In this document: positions 8,752 to 18,890 of the stretch, piece after piece | Numbering within the stretch: the stretch's first letter is position 1 | Layout of the letters: each line of letters starts with the position of its first letter | The notes under the pieces: model-generated | Databases searched by the model: none | What the model was told of the DNA's origin: nothing | Seen by the model: the letters and a program-made list of their open reading frames with translations, nothing else | NCBI RefSeq assembly: GCF_017303295.1 | Contig: NZ_JAFKOK010000009.1 | Coordinates: 161,270 to 225,269 of the forward strand | Reading direction: 5' to 3' | Origin: Rhodobacter sp. NTK016B | GTDB lineage: Bacteria; Pseudomonadota; Alphaproteobacteria; Rhodobacterales; Rhodobacteraceae | Length of the DNA: 64,000 nucleotides | Made by a program: the position numbers and the translations under genes

Positions 8752-8862
8752 GTCGCGCGACACAGGGCCGCGCCCTGTCTGCGCGGCCACGCGACCGCTG
8801 CCCTTGCAGTTTCCCGGAACGGCGCGCTAAATTCGCGCCGTTCCTTAATATTTGGCGGTCTC

Positions 8863-10554
8863 ATGCCCTATTCAGACAGGCTCGTACCGGCCCTGTATCC
8901 CGTCCTTCGTGAGGGGTACTCGCTGACGCATCTCAAGCGCGACGCTCTGGCCGGGCTTACCGTGGCCATCGTCGCGCTGCCGCTGTCGATGGCGATCGCC
9001 ATCGCCGCGGGCGGGACGCCGGCCATGGGGCTTTACACCGCGATCGTCGGCGGCTTCGTGATCTCGGCGCTTGGGGGGTCACGCTATCAGATCGGCGGAC
9101 CGGCGGGCGCGTTCATCGTGCTGGTCGCGGCGACGGTGGCGCAGCACGGGATCGGCGGGATGTTTCTGGCAACGATTCTGGCCGGGATCATCATGGCGGC
9201 TCTGGGCCTGTTCCGGCTGGGCTCGTATATCCGTTTCATTCCCTATCCCGTCACCGTGGGCTTCACGACCGGCATCGGCACGATCATTTTCGCAAGCCAG
9301 CTCAAAGACTTGCTGGGGCTGACGCTGGACGGCCCGGAACCCGGCCCGATCCTTGAGAAACTGCCCGCCATCTGGCAGGCGCTGCCGACCGCCAATCCCG
9401 TCACCATCACGCTGGCCGCCGCGACCGTGGCGCTGATCCTCGGGCTCAAGCGGTTCGCGCCGCGCCTGCCAGAACTGCTGATCGCGGTGGCGGCGACGAC
9501 CTTGGCGGCGGCTTTGCTCGATCTGGATACACCCACAATCGTGTCGACCTTCGGCGCGGTTCCGGCGATGCTGCCCGCGCCCTCTCTGCCGCCGATTTCG
9601 TGGGAACTGGTCGTTGCTGTCCTGCCCAATGCGGTGGGTTTCGCGCTGCTGGGCTCGATCGAGTCGCTGCTGTCGGCGGTGGTCGCGGACGGAATGAGCG
9701 GGCGCCGGCATTCCTCGAACATGGAGCTGATCGCGCAGGGCGCGGCGAATGTCGCCTCGGGGATGATGGGCGGCATGGTCGCCACCGGCACCATCGCCCG
9801 CACCGCCACCAATGTCCGCGCCAACGCGCATTCACCGGTCGCCGGGATGCTGCATGCAGTGTTCGTGCTGGCCTTCATGATGCTGGCGGCACCTTTGGTG
9901 GGGATGATCCCGCTGGCAGCGTTGGCGGGGGTGCTGGCGACGGTGGCGTGGAACATGATCGAACGCCATGCCATCGCCACGCTGATGCGCAGCTCGAAAG
10001 GCGATGCGGCGGTGCTGGCGGTGACGCTGTTGCTGACCGTGTTCCGCGACCTGACCGAAGCAATCGTCGTCGGCTTCGCGCTGGGATCGGTGCTGTTCAT
10101 CCACCGCATGAGCAAAGCCGCCGACGTCGCCGCGCTGGAGGAAGACGAGGACGAAGCCGTCACCGCCGGACTGCGCCGCGACGACGAGATCCTCGTCTAC
10201 CGGATCCGGGGGGCGTTTTTCTTCGGCGCGGCGGCCTCGGTCGGGGCGGTGCTGGAACGGATCGGCGACACCCATCGCGCGATGATCGTCGATTTCGCCG
10301 AAGCCGCGATGGTGGATTCCACCGCGATTCACACCATTGCCGGGCTTGTCACCATCGCCCGGAGGCGCGGCGTGCTGGTCGTGCTGACGGGCGGGGATGC
10401 CGAGTTGCAGGCCGGGCTTGAAGCGCACGCGCTCGACGCATCGACCGTCCCCCGCGCGCCCGATATCGAAGCAGGGATTGCGCTGGCCCGTGCGGAACTG
10501 GCGCGCGAGGACGGGAATGCGCCGATGCCCGCCACAGCACTGGGCGCGCATTGA
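8863..10554 (+). CDS. SulP family anion transporter with STAS domain (putative bicarbonate transporter)
   Basis: 563 residues. The first ~410 residues are strongly hydrophobic with 10 or more membrane segments and the SulP signature near the N-terminus (ALAGLTVAIVALPLSMAIAI, then QIGGPAGAFIVLVA). The C-terminal ~120 residues form a cytoplasmic STAS domain (YRIRGAFFFGAAASV...MIVDFAEAAMVDSTAIHTI). SulP proteins carry sulfate, bicarbonate or C4-dicarboxylates. The carbonic anhydrase immediately upstream favours bicarbonate, but substrate cannot be decided from sequence, and sulfate would also fit the sulfated-polysaccharide locus that follows. A hairpin at 10603-10633 may end the transcript. Confidence 0.88.
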   Translation: MPYSDRLVPALYPVLREGYSLTHLKRDALAGLTVAIVALPLSMAIAIAAGGTPAMGLYTAIVGGFVISALGGSRYQIGGPAGAFIVLVAATVAQHGIGGMFLATILAGIIMAALGLFRLGSYIRFIPYPVTVGFTTGIGTIIFASQLKDLLGLTLDGPEPGPILEKLPAIWQALPTANPVTITLAAATVALILGLKRFAPRLPELLIAVAATTLAAALLDLDTPTIVSTFGAVPAMLPAPSLPPISWELVVAVLPNAVGFALLGSIESLLSAVVADGMSGRRHSSNMELIAQGAANVASGMMGGMVATGTIARTATNVRANAHSPVAGMLHAVFVLAFMMLAAPLVGMIPLAALAGVLATVAWNMIERHAIATLMRSSKGDAAVLAVTLLLTVFRDLTEAIVVGFALGSVLFIHRMSKAADVAALEEDEDEAVTAGLRRDDEILVYRIRGAFFFGAAASVGAVLERIGDTHRAMIVDFAEAAMVDSTAIHTIAGLVTIARRRGVLVVLTGGDAELQAGLEAHALDASTVPRAPDIEAGIALARAELAREDGNAPMPATALGAH

Positions 10555-10602
10555 CGCTGGCGTTGACCTGCGCACGACCCCGCCCTATGCCTGCGCCCAA
10601 CC

Positions 10603-10638
10603 GCGCCGGGCCGGTCTGACCGACCCGGCGCCCCTTTG
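10603..10638 (+). terminator. Candidate terminator after the SulP gene
   Basis: A 13-bp inverted repeat with one mismatch (CGCCGGGCCGGTC, loop TGA-like, GACCGACCCGGCG) is followed by CCCCTTTGG. The stem is strong but the T-run is short, so termination is likely rather than certain. It lies ~50 nt after the SulP stop and separates it from the polysaccharide locus. Confidence 0.5.
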
Positions 10639-10706
10639 GCTCAGGAGATGACATGCCCCGTTGCGCACCCCTCGGCGCCATCGTCCTTTGCGGACCGGCC
10701 CGGTAA

Positions 10707-11927
<1,221 letters not shown>

Positions 11928-12147
11928 CGCAGCATCCCGACCGCACTCTTGCTGCACCGCAGCGACAAGAGATATGCGAAAATGCCACGGTATTGGGCAA
12001 AAGTCGGCTCAACCCTGACCATGTAGTCCAAAATATGATGCAATATCGGCCCTTTCATGCTCAAATAGGCGGGTTACGGCATCTGGCGCGCATCGGTTCG
12101 AGTCGCATGAGCAATCCCGTTTTGCCGCAGCTGCATTGAAGGTATTT

Positions 12148-14034
12148 ATGCTGACCCGATTGACCACACTGTCCCGGCGGACCAAGCAATTGATCCTGCT
12201 CTGGCTGGACATCCTGTTGGTTCCCGCATCGCTTCTGGTGTCGATGGCGGTCTCGTCCAGCACGATCCCCTTCCTTCAGGAAATCCGCGCCGAGCTTCCG
12301 GCGATGATCCTGCTGTCGATCGCGGCGGGCTTCATCTCGGTCTCGCTGGGTCTGCCCCGTGTTCAGCTGAAATCCTACGAGCTTTCGGCGCTTGGCCGTT
12401 CGGCTGCGCTGGGGGGCATGCTGGCCGGGATGCTGGCGATGATGGTGCTGCTGGGTCAATCCAATGTCGAAGCCGGGACGCCCGTCATCCTTGCGCTGAT
12501 CTATTCCGTCTTCTCGGCCACGTCGCGACTGGTGCTGCTGCAGATCCTGCTGGCCCTTTACCGCAAGAATGTCGATGAAACGCGCGTGCTGATCTACGGC
12601 GCGGGCAAGACCGGCATTCAGCTGGCCATGGCGCTGAAATCGACCGAAGATGTGCGGCTTCTGGGTTTTCTCGACGATAACAGCGTGCTGCATGGCATGA
12701 CGGTGGCCGGTCAGACCGTCTACCCGGCCCAGCGGATCGAGGCGCTGATCCAGTCGCAGAATGTCGACAAGGTTCTTCTGGCCATGCCGTCGCTCAGCCA
12801 GCCCCGGCAGGCGCAGATCGCCCGGCGCGTCGCGAAGATGAAGGTCGAGGTTCAGACGCTTCCCTCTTTCGCGCAACTCATCGGACAGGAAGAGATCGTC
12901 GACAAGCTGGCGCCGGTGCTGCCCAATCAGGTTCTGGGCCGCAAGCATCTGAAGGATGCGCTGGATGGCGGCTGTACCGCCTATCGCGGACGCAGCGTGA
13001 TGATTACCGGCGCGGGCGGCTCGATCGGCTCAGAGATTTGTCGTCAGATCCTCAGTTGCAAGCCCGAGCGGCTGGTGCTGCTGGAACTGACGGAATTCGC
13101 GCTGTTCTCGATTGACCGCGAATTGCGCGCGCTGGCCGAAGATACGGGCACCGAGATTGTGCCGATCCTGGGCTCGGTCACCGATGCCCGCCTTGTCGAC
13201 GCGACGATCCGCGCGCAGGGCGTTCAGGTAATCCTGCATGCCGCCGCCTACAAGCATGTCCCGATGGTCGAAAAGAACCCGCTGGCCGGGATTTCGAACA
13301 ACGTGTTCGGCACGCAGATCGTGGCGATGGCCGCGCTCGAAAACAAGATCGAGCGTTTCGTGCTGGTCTCGACCGACAAGGCGGTGCGCCCTCTGGGCGT
13401 AATGGGCGCAACCAAGCGGATGGCCGAGCTGATCGTCGGCGATTGCGCGCGGCGCTCGAAAGACACCGTGTTCGCGATGGTGCGCTTCGGCAATGTGCTG
13501 GGCTCTTCGGGCTCGGTCGTGCCGATCTTCTACGATCAGGTCAGCCGCGGCGGCCCCGTGACCGTCACTGATCCCGAGGTCACGCGCTATTTCATGACGA
13601 TTCAGGAAGCCTGCCGTCTGGTCTTGTGGGCCGGCACGCTGTCCGAAGGCGGCGAGATTTTCGTTCTGGATATGGGCAAGCCCGTGAAGATCGTCGATCT
13701 GGCGCGGCAGGTCATCGAAGCGGCGGGTTACTCGGTTCAGGACAAGGACAATCCCGACGGCGATATCGAGGTCATCACCACCGGCCTGCGCGAAGGCGAG
13801 AAGCTGCATGAGGAACTGACCGTCAGCCCCCGCCTGTCGCAGACCGCGCATCCCAAGCTGAGCTGCGCGCGCGAGGAATTGCTGACCGAGTTCGAGATCA
13901 TCCGCGCGCTGCAGGCCCTGCGCGGCGCGGTCGAAGTGGGCGAGGCCGATGCGGCAGTGGGCGAGATGATGCACTGGCTCAAGCGCGATCTCGACAACAA
14001 TCTGCGGCTGGCCGAAAGCCTCGCCCAGCGCTGA
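12148..14034 (+). CDS. Membrane-bound nucleoside-diphosphate-sugar 4,6-dehydratase (WbpM/CapD/PglF family)
   Basis: 628 residues from the ATG at 12148, which has GAAGG six nt upstream; an in-frame TTG at 12136 overlaps that site and is unlikely. The N-terminus has about four membrane helices. Residues ~140-280 form a Rossmann-like cofactor domain (LIYGAGKTGIQLAMAL). From ~290 there is an extended SDR catalytic domain (MITGAGGSIGSEICRQI) with STDKAVRPLGVMGATKR, where the usual Tyr of YxxxK is replaced by Met, as in this subfamily. These enzymes make 4-keto-6-deoxy sugar nucleotides, typically from UDP-GlcNAc, for amino- or deoxysugars in capsule, LPS or protein glycans. It stands alone on the plus strand after glf. 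Confidence 0.92.
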   Translation: MLTRLTTLSRRTKQLILLWLDILLVPASLLVSMAVSSSTIPFLQEIRAELPAMILLSIAAGFISVSLGLPRVQLKSYELSALGRSAALGGMLAGMLAMMVLLGQSNVEAGTPVILALIYSVFSATSRLVLLQILLALYRKNVDETRVLIYGAGKTGIQLAMALKSTEDVRLLGFLDDNSVLHGMTVAGQTVYPAQRIEALIQSQNVDKVLLAMPSLSQPRQAQIARRVAKMKVEVQTLPSFAQLIGQEEIVDKLAPVLPNQVLGRKHLKDALDGGCTAYRGRSVMITGAGGSIGSEICRQILSCKPERLVLLELTEFALFSIDRELRALAEDTGTEIVPILGSVTDARLVDATIRAQGVQVILHAAAYKHVPMVEKNPLAGISNNVFGTQIVAMAALENKIERFVLVSTDKAVRPLGVMGATKRMAELIVGDCARRSKDTVFAMVRFGNVLGSSGSVVPIFYDQVSRGGPVTVTDPEVTRYFMTIQEACRLVLWAGTLSEGGEIFVLDMGKPVKIVDLARQVIEAAGYSVQDKDNPDGDIEVITTGLREGEKLHEELTVSPRLSQTAHPKLSCAREELLTEFEIIRALQALRGAVEVGEADAAVGEMMHWLKRDLDNNLRLAESLAQR

Positions 14035-14064
14035 ACGGGCGCGAACAAGGGCTTTGCGGGCGGG

Positions 14065-16695
14065 TCAGAAGATCTCGATATGATCGGACAGGCCCGCCAG
14101 ATCGTCATAGCCCGACAACACCACGACATTGCCGCCCACATCGGTGAAATCCAGCACCACGTTGCCGCTGTCATCGAGCGTCCCGAAACGCTCGACCACC
14201 TGCGCCGCGGTCAGGTCGCCAAGACTGAACCAGATCCAGTCATCCAGCCGGATGACATCGCCCTCGGTCGGATCGAAATCCATCACCCGGCCGGTATCGT
14301 GATCGCGGAAGAACTCGAACACATCGGCCCCCGCGCCGCCCCAATAGACATCGTATCCCGATCCGCCGCGCAGCGTGTCGTTGCCTGAACCGCCGTTCAG
14401 AATGTCGTTTCCGGCGCCGCCCGAGATCCAGTCATCGCCGCCTGCGCCCTCCATCGTGTCATTGCCATCGTGCCCCCAGACGACATCGTTGTCGCCGCCG
14501 GCATGCAGGCGGTCATGACCTTTCCCGCCGCGCAGCTGGTCGGCCCCGGCCCCGCCATCGGCGCGGTCATCGCCGTCGCCGAGCCACAGATTGTCATTCC
14601 CCGACCCGCCGAGCACCGTGTCGTTACCGACTGACGCAAAGATCAGGTCATTCCCGTCGCCCCCCACCAGCAGATCGTCGCCCGCCGCGCCATAGATCGT
14701 GTCGTTACCGGCATCGCCGTAGATCATGTCGTTGCCCAGACCGGCGCCGATCATGTCGTTGCCGTCACCGCCCCGTGCCACGTCATCGCCGGTGCCGCAC
14801 CAGATCGTGTCATACCCAACCCCGCCCTGCGCGGTATCGTTGCCAGCAGAAAGGCCGATCATATTGCGCCCCGAGGTCACGTTGATGAAATCGTCCCCCG
14901 CCCCGCCAAAGAGCTGGTCATTCCCGGCCCCGCCATAGATCGTATCGTCGCCGTCATTGGCATAAACCTTGTCGCCGCCATCGCCCCCCGAGATCGAATC
15001 GTCGCCGGCGGCCCCGGCGATGACATCGTTGCCCGAACCGCCCAGCAGGGTGTTATTCCCCTCGATGCCACGCAGGGTGTCGTTGCCGGCCCCCCCGTCG
15101 ATATAGTCGTGTCCGCTACCGCCGTTGATCTGGTCGTTTCCACCGCCGCCCAGAAGCGTGTCGTCACGCGCGCCGCCCCAGATCCGGTCGGCCCCGCCGC
15201 CGCCCTGCCGCCAGAATCCGGGATTCGAAGGCGTGTTGGTTTCCGGCGGCGTGAAGGGAAAATGGTCGCCCCATTCGAACCCCTCGGGAAAGATGTCTTC
15301 AAGACGCAGCGTCTGACCATCGGCGGAGTTGATGACGATCACCACGCCGCGATAGGAAATGATCGCACCCGTTGCGGTCGCGGTGAATTCAAGCTGCGAC
15401 ATGTCGCGCAGCATCGGCAGGTCCGACAGGTTCAGCCCGTCGCTTCCGGCCTGAAAATCTTCGATCGTGGTGGTTCCGCTGCCGTCACGGATCACGAAGA
15501 CATCCGCCCCTGCCCCGCCACTCATCCGGGTGCCCGTCCCGCCGGAGACGAGGATATCGTCCCCGCCGCCGCCCAGCAGCGTATCGGTCTGGCCCATGGC
15601 CAGCAGGATGTCGTCGCGCTGCGTGCCGGTAAGGGTCTCGGCCGCCCATCCGCTTTCCAGCGTGCGTCCCAGACTGGCCAGATCCAGCGTGAATGTGGTG
15701 ATCCCGGCTTCGTTCTGCGAGGCCACGAAGATGTAAAGCATGCCGCCATCGACCGTCATTTCAATCGAGGTGACATTGTGCATCGCGGTATCGGCATCGT
15801 CGCCCAGCGTCATCACCTCGACCAGTGAACCATCGGGCAGAAGGCTGAACACGGTGATTCCGTTATCGGCCCCGCCCGCGACGACGAATACCTGACCGCC
15901 GACCTCGATCACGTCCATCGCCTGCACGCCCTCGATCCGGAGCGCGCCGGTATCGACGACGTGATCGACGGGCTCAAGCTGCCCGGTTGCGGAAAGCTCC
16001 ATCACCGAGATCGAGGACGTATTGGCCGAGGCCAGTACGACGAAGGTCCGCCCGCCCAAAGTGATCGTCTCCATCGCTGTCGGCGCGTCGATACCGAGCC
16101 CCAGCTCGGCGCCCATCGAGCCCACCTGCACCAGATCGCCGGTTGCCGGATCGACCTGATAGACCACGACATTGTTCGATTGCGCATTCGCCACGACGAC
16201 GAAATCGCGCACACCGATGGTCACGCAATCCAGATCGACCACCTGATCGCCATCGAACCCGTTGGGGAAAATGCACCATGTACCGCCATCCATCATCACG
16301 ATGGCTTGCAGAAATGCCTCGCTTCCCGCGTCGAAAGCCTCGCGCGCATCCGTCCAAGAGACGTTGTAGAGATAGCCAATATCGCCGTCGTTGCGCAGCC
16401 CATAGGCCATCAACCCGCTGCCACGTCCACCGATCAGCATTTCGGGACCGTCGGCGCCGTCATCGAGAAAGATCCGGTCCCCGACCACGCCGCGGATATT
16501 GGCGGGGTAGATGACCGTGGTGCTCAGCGAGAGATCGCCGTTGCCGCCGATCACGTAATCCGAAAGCCCGCCATTACGCCCGGTCGTGGCATAGAGATGC
16601 GTCACCCCGTCGATGACGGCGATCTCGAAATCCGTAATCCCCTGATCAAGCAGGGCGGTTCCCGTCTCGATGATGCCTTCCAAATGCAGCCGCAT
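14065..16695 (-). CDS. RTX (hemolysin-type calcium-binding repeat) secreted protein
   Basis: 876 residues. The N-terminal ~380 residues contain repeated beta-strand blocks of the form VIEVGGQVFVVAGG and IGVRDFVVVANAQSN, suggesting a beta-propeller-like fold. A first small RTX block occurs near residues 390-400. From ~495 to ~810 there is a long array of GGxGxDxhx nonapeptides (for example GGAGNDTLRG, GGSGNDVIAG, GGAGADVFEF), which bind calcium and fold into a parallel beta-roll outside the cell. The C-terminus (VMDFDPTEGDVIRLDDW and following) resembles the secretion-signal region of type I-exported proteins. No type I secretion genes are in the window. No catalytic motif is visible in the N-terminal half. 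It sits inside the polysaccharide locus, convergent with the dehydratase. Confidence 0.9.
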   Translation of the reverse strand: MRLHLEGIIETGTALLDQGITDFEIAVIDGVTHLYATTGRNGGLSDYVIGGNGDLSLSTTVIYPANIRGVVGDRIFLDDGADGPEMLIGGRGSGLMAYGLRNDGDIGYLYNVSWTDAREAFDAGSEAFLQAIVMMDGGTWCIFPNGFDGDQVVDLDCVTIGVRDFVVVANAQSNNVVVYQVDPATGDLVQVGSMGAELGLGIDAPTAMETITLGGRTFVVLASANTSSISVMELSATGQLEPVDHVVDTGALRIEGVQAMDVIEVGGQVFVVAGGADNGITVFSLLPDGSLVEVMTLGDDADTAMHNVTSIEMTVDGGMLYIFVASQNEAGITTFTLDLASLGRTLESGWAAETLTGTQRDDILLAMGQTDTLLGGGGDDILVSGGTGTRMSGGAGADVFVIRDGSGTTTIEDFQAGSDGLNLSDLPMLRDMSQLEFTATATGAIISYRGVVIVINSADGQTLRLEDIFPEGFEWGDHFPFTPPETNTPSNPGFWRQGGGGADRIWGGARDDTLLGGGGNDQINGGSGHDYIDGGAGNDTLRGIEGNNTLLGGSGNDVIAGAAGDDSISGGDGGDKVYANDGDDTIYGGAGNDQLFGGAGDDFINVTSGRNMIGLSAGNDTAQGGVGYDTIWCGTGDDVARGGDGNDMIGAGLGNDMIYGDAGNDTIYGAAGDDLLVGGDGNDLIFASVGNDTVLGGSGNDNLWLGDGDDRADGGAGADQLRGGKGHDRLHAGGDNDVVWGHDGNDTMEGAGGDDWISGGAGNDILNGGSGNDTLRGGSGYDVYWGGAGADVFEFFRDHDTGRVMDFDPTEGDVIRLDDWIWFSLGDLTAAQVVERFGTLDDSGNVVLDFTDVGGNVVVLSGYDDLAGLSDHIEIF

Positions 16696-16782
16696 GGCCG
16701 AACCCTTTACAACGTCAGCGGGTAGCCTGAGCGAGTCGCATGGCGACGGCGGGCGCCCGAATGCGGCAAAAGAAGGGCAAAC

Positions 16783-17955
16783 ATGTTGGATTTTACGAGA
16801 AGAGCCGTCGTCGGCGTCTTCCCCTTGCCGTTTGACAATACCCCCCGCCTGCGCCTAGCTCTGCGCGGAGATCGGCGCCCGGGCGCCAGCATGGCGGGAC
16901 AGCGACGCGTGACGATTTCAGACCCTGCGGGCTCGACCGCCCCCGACAGCCTTTCCGCGGAACAAGTCGCCGCCGGGCCGAATGGCCGGCTCGTCGCCGT
17001 GGTCGTGACCTTCCGGCGGCTCGATCAGCTCAAGATCACGCTGGGCGCGCTTCTCGCGCAGCCCGCGCGCGATCTCTCGGCCGTGCTGATCGTCGACAAT
17101 GCCTCGAATGACGGAACAGCCGAGTGGCTTGCCGCGCAGGGCGATCCGCGTCTGGTCACGCTTGCCCTGCCCGAGAACCGGGGCGGCGCCGGCGGGTTCG
17201 AAGCCGGGATGCGCCACGCTGTCGAACATCTTGCGCCCGACTGGATCGTCGTGATGGACGACGACGCAAGGCCCGAGCCGGGTGCTTTCGCGGCGTTTCA
17301 GGCGCTCGATCTGGGCGGTTTCGACGGCTTCGCTGCCGCCGTGCGCCATCCCGATGGCACCCTGTGCGAAATGAACCGCCCGACCTTCAACCCGTTCTGG
17401 CACAAGAAAATCCTTGCCCGGACGCTCTTGGGCGGCGGGCGCGGCGCCTTCCATCTTGGCCCCGAGGATTTCGAAAGGCCGGGCCTGCGCCGGGTAGACG
17501 GCGCGTCCTTTGTCGGCTTCTTCGTGCGCGCCGGGACGGTTCGGTTGCGCGGCTATCCGGATCCGGCGCTGTTTCTTTACGGTGACGACGCGATCTACAC
17601 GATGGAGCTGACCAAGGCCGGACACGCAATCGGCTTCGAACCCTCGGTCCGGTTCGAACATGACAGCAGCACCTATTCCAATGCCGACCCACGCATCCGG
17701 CCCTTGTGGAAGGTCTATTACTATCACCGCAACCTGCTGATCCTGTACCGGATCGCCACGGGCGTCTTCTTCGTGCCCGTGCTGATGCTCTACCTGCCGC
17801 GCTGGCTGCTCCGGCTGCGTCACCACAAGGGCGAGCGCGGCACGTTCTTGCGGCTGTTCGGCCTCGCGATCGCGGACGGGCTACGGCGCCGGACCGAGCG
17901 CTCGCATGCCGAGATCCTGCGCAGGGCTCAGGGGCGGGGCTCAGAGAAACGCTGA
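16783..17955 (+). CDS. Glycosyltransferase family 2, GlfT-like (putative galactofuranosyltransferase)
   Basis: 390 residues from the ATG at 16783, which has AGAAGG six nt upstream. An ATG at 16891 would remove an Arg-rich leader and lacks a good ribosome binding site. The GT-A fold starts near residue 70 (LVAVVVTFRRLDQLKITL), with VDNASNDGTAEWL, PENRGGAGGFEAGM and the metal-binding DDD in IVVMDDDARPEPG. The RGGAGGF and YGDDAIYTMEL features resemble the galactofuranosyl/rhamnosyl GT2 group that uses UDP-Galf. A hydrophobic C-terminal stretch (GVFFVPVLMLYLPRWLL) may anchor it to the membrane. With glf nearby, transfer of galactofuranose is a reasonable inference, not proven. Confidence 0.85.
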   Translation: MLDFTRRAVVGVFPLPFDNTPRLRLALRGDRRPGASMAGQRRVTISDPAGSTAPDSLSAEQVAAGPNGRLVAVVVTFRRLDQLKITLGALLAQPARDLSAVLIVDNASNDGTAEWLAAQGDPRLVTLALPENRGGAGGFEAGMRHAVEHLAPDWIVVMDDDARPEPGAFAAFQALDLGGFDGFAAAVRHPDGTLCEMNRPTFNPFWHKKILARTLLGGGRGAFHLGPEDFERPGLRRVDGASFVGFFVRAGTVRLRGYPDPALFLYGDDAIYTMELTKAGHAIGFEPSVRFEHDSSTYSNADPRIRPLWKVYYYHRNLLILYRIATGVFFVPVLMLYLPRWLLRLRHHKGERGTFLRLFGLAIADGLRRRTERSHAEILRRAQGRGSEKR

Positions 17956-17981
17956 GGACCGGGCCGCTGACCGCTGACGGA

Positions 17982-18809
17982 TCAGCGGTTCAGCAGATAC
18001 AGGTAGTGCTTGCGCACCAGCATCAGCCCCAACACCATCGGGATCAGCGAGCAGGCCAGCACGAACGGGACCGAGATGTAACCGGGCGTATAGGTTGAAT
18101 AGAACCCTTCGCGCATCAGGCCGGTAATGTGCAGAAGCGGATTGTACCACAGGATTTCTTGCGCGACCGACGGCAAGTCCTCGTACAGCAATATGACCCC
18201 GGATACGATCATCAGCGGCCCGGTCATGATGCCCCATATGTTCGACCAGATATCAACGCGCTCGAACAGGTAGCAATTCAGGGCGCCGATGCCGAAGGCC
18301 AGTGTCCAGGCCAGGATGTAGGCCAGGAAGATAGGCTTCCAATCCATGATCAGCGTCAGCCCCTCGGCCACAACGATTCCGCTCAGGATCAGGATGCTGA
18401 CCACGGCATTCACGAAAATGTTCAGCAGGAACCGCGCCAGCAAAGCATGCGGCCACTCGACCCCCGGATAGCTGAGAAGTTTGTTGGAATAGCTCAGCGA
18501 TTTGCCGACCATGTTCGAGGTACCCTTGAACGCCTGGAAGACCAGAATCCCGGTCCCTTTGAACAACAGAAAGCTGGTTCCCAGCGCGGGATTCCGCGCA
18601 AGCAGTGAAAACGCGAACCCAAGGACGATAATCTGCCCGAGCGGCTGCACGATGGCCCAGATGAAGCCACCCGGCGTCCGCCCGAAGCGAGTCGAGACCT
18701 CCCGCATGACCAAGGCAAGGATAACGCGCGAATCATGGTAGGATTGGCGGTGTTGCTTCAGCGGTGCCGGTGGTGCGGCGGGCAAATCCGGGTACGACCC
18801 AGCGCTCAT
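17982..18809 (-). CDS. kpsM: ABC-2 type polysaccharide export permease (KpsM/Wzm family)
   Basis: 275 residues with about six hydrophobic segments and the family motif REVSTRFGRTPGGFIWAIVQPLGQI near the N-terminus (only part is quoted here as a marker). It also has YSNKLLSYPGVEWPHALLARF and a C-terminal YNPLLHITGLMREGFY segment typical of capsule exporters. It forms the inner-membrane channel for ATP-driven export of a capsular or exopolysaccharide. It is divergent from the KpsE-like gene across ~80 bp; the matching ATPase (20158-20811) follows KpsE. Having the permease transcribed opposite its ATPase is less usual than a joint operon. Confidence 0.93.
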   Translation of the reverse strand: MSAGSYPDLPAAPPAPLKQHRQSYHDSRVILALVMREVSTRFGRTPGGFIWAIVQPLGQIIVLGFAFSLLARNPALGTSFLLFKGTGILVFQAFKGTSNMVGKSLSYSNKLLSYPGVEWPHALLARFLLNIFVNAVVSILILSGIVVAEGLTLIMDWKPIFLAYILAWTLAFGIGALNCYLFERVDIWSNIWGIMTGPLMIVSGVILLYEDLPSVAQEILWYNPLLHITGLMREGFYSTYTPGYISVPFVLACSLIPMVLGLMLVRKHYLYLLNR

Positions 18810-18890
18810 CGAGCGGTCCTTTCACTGGTGTTTGCCCGCCGGACTATGTAGAAAACCGGCTGACAAGGCAAACAACACTTGGAGCGTTCC

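Noticed and set aside
14380..15200. Regularly spaced repeats in the RTX gene as a CRISPR-like array
   Set aside because: They encode the 9-residue RTX motif in frame and vary at synonymous sites, so they are coding repeats.
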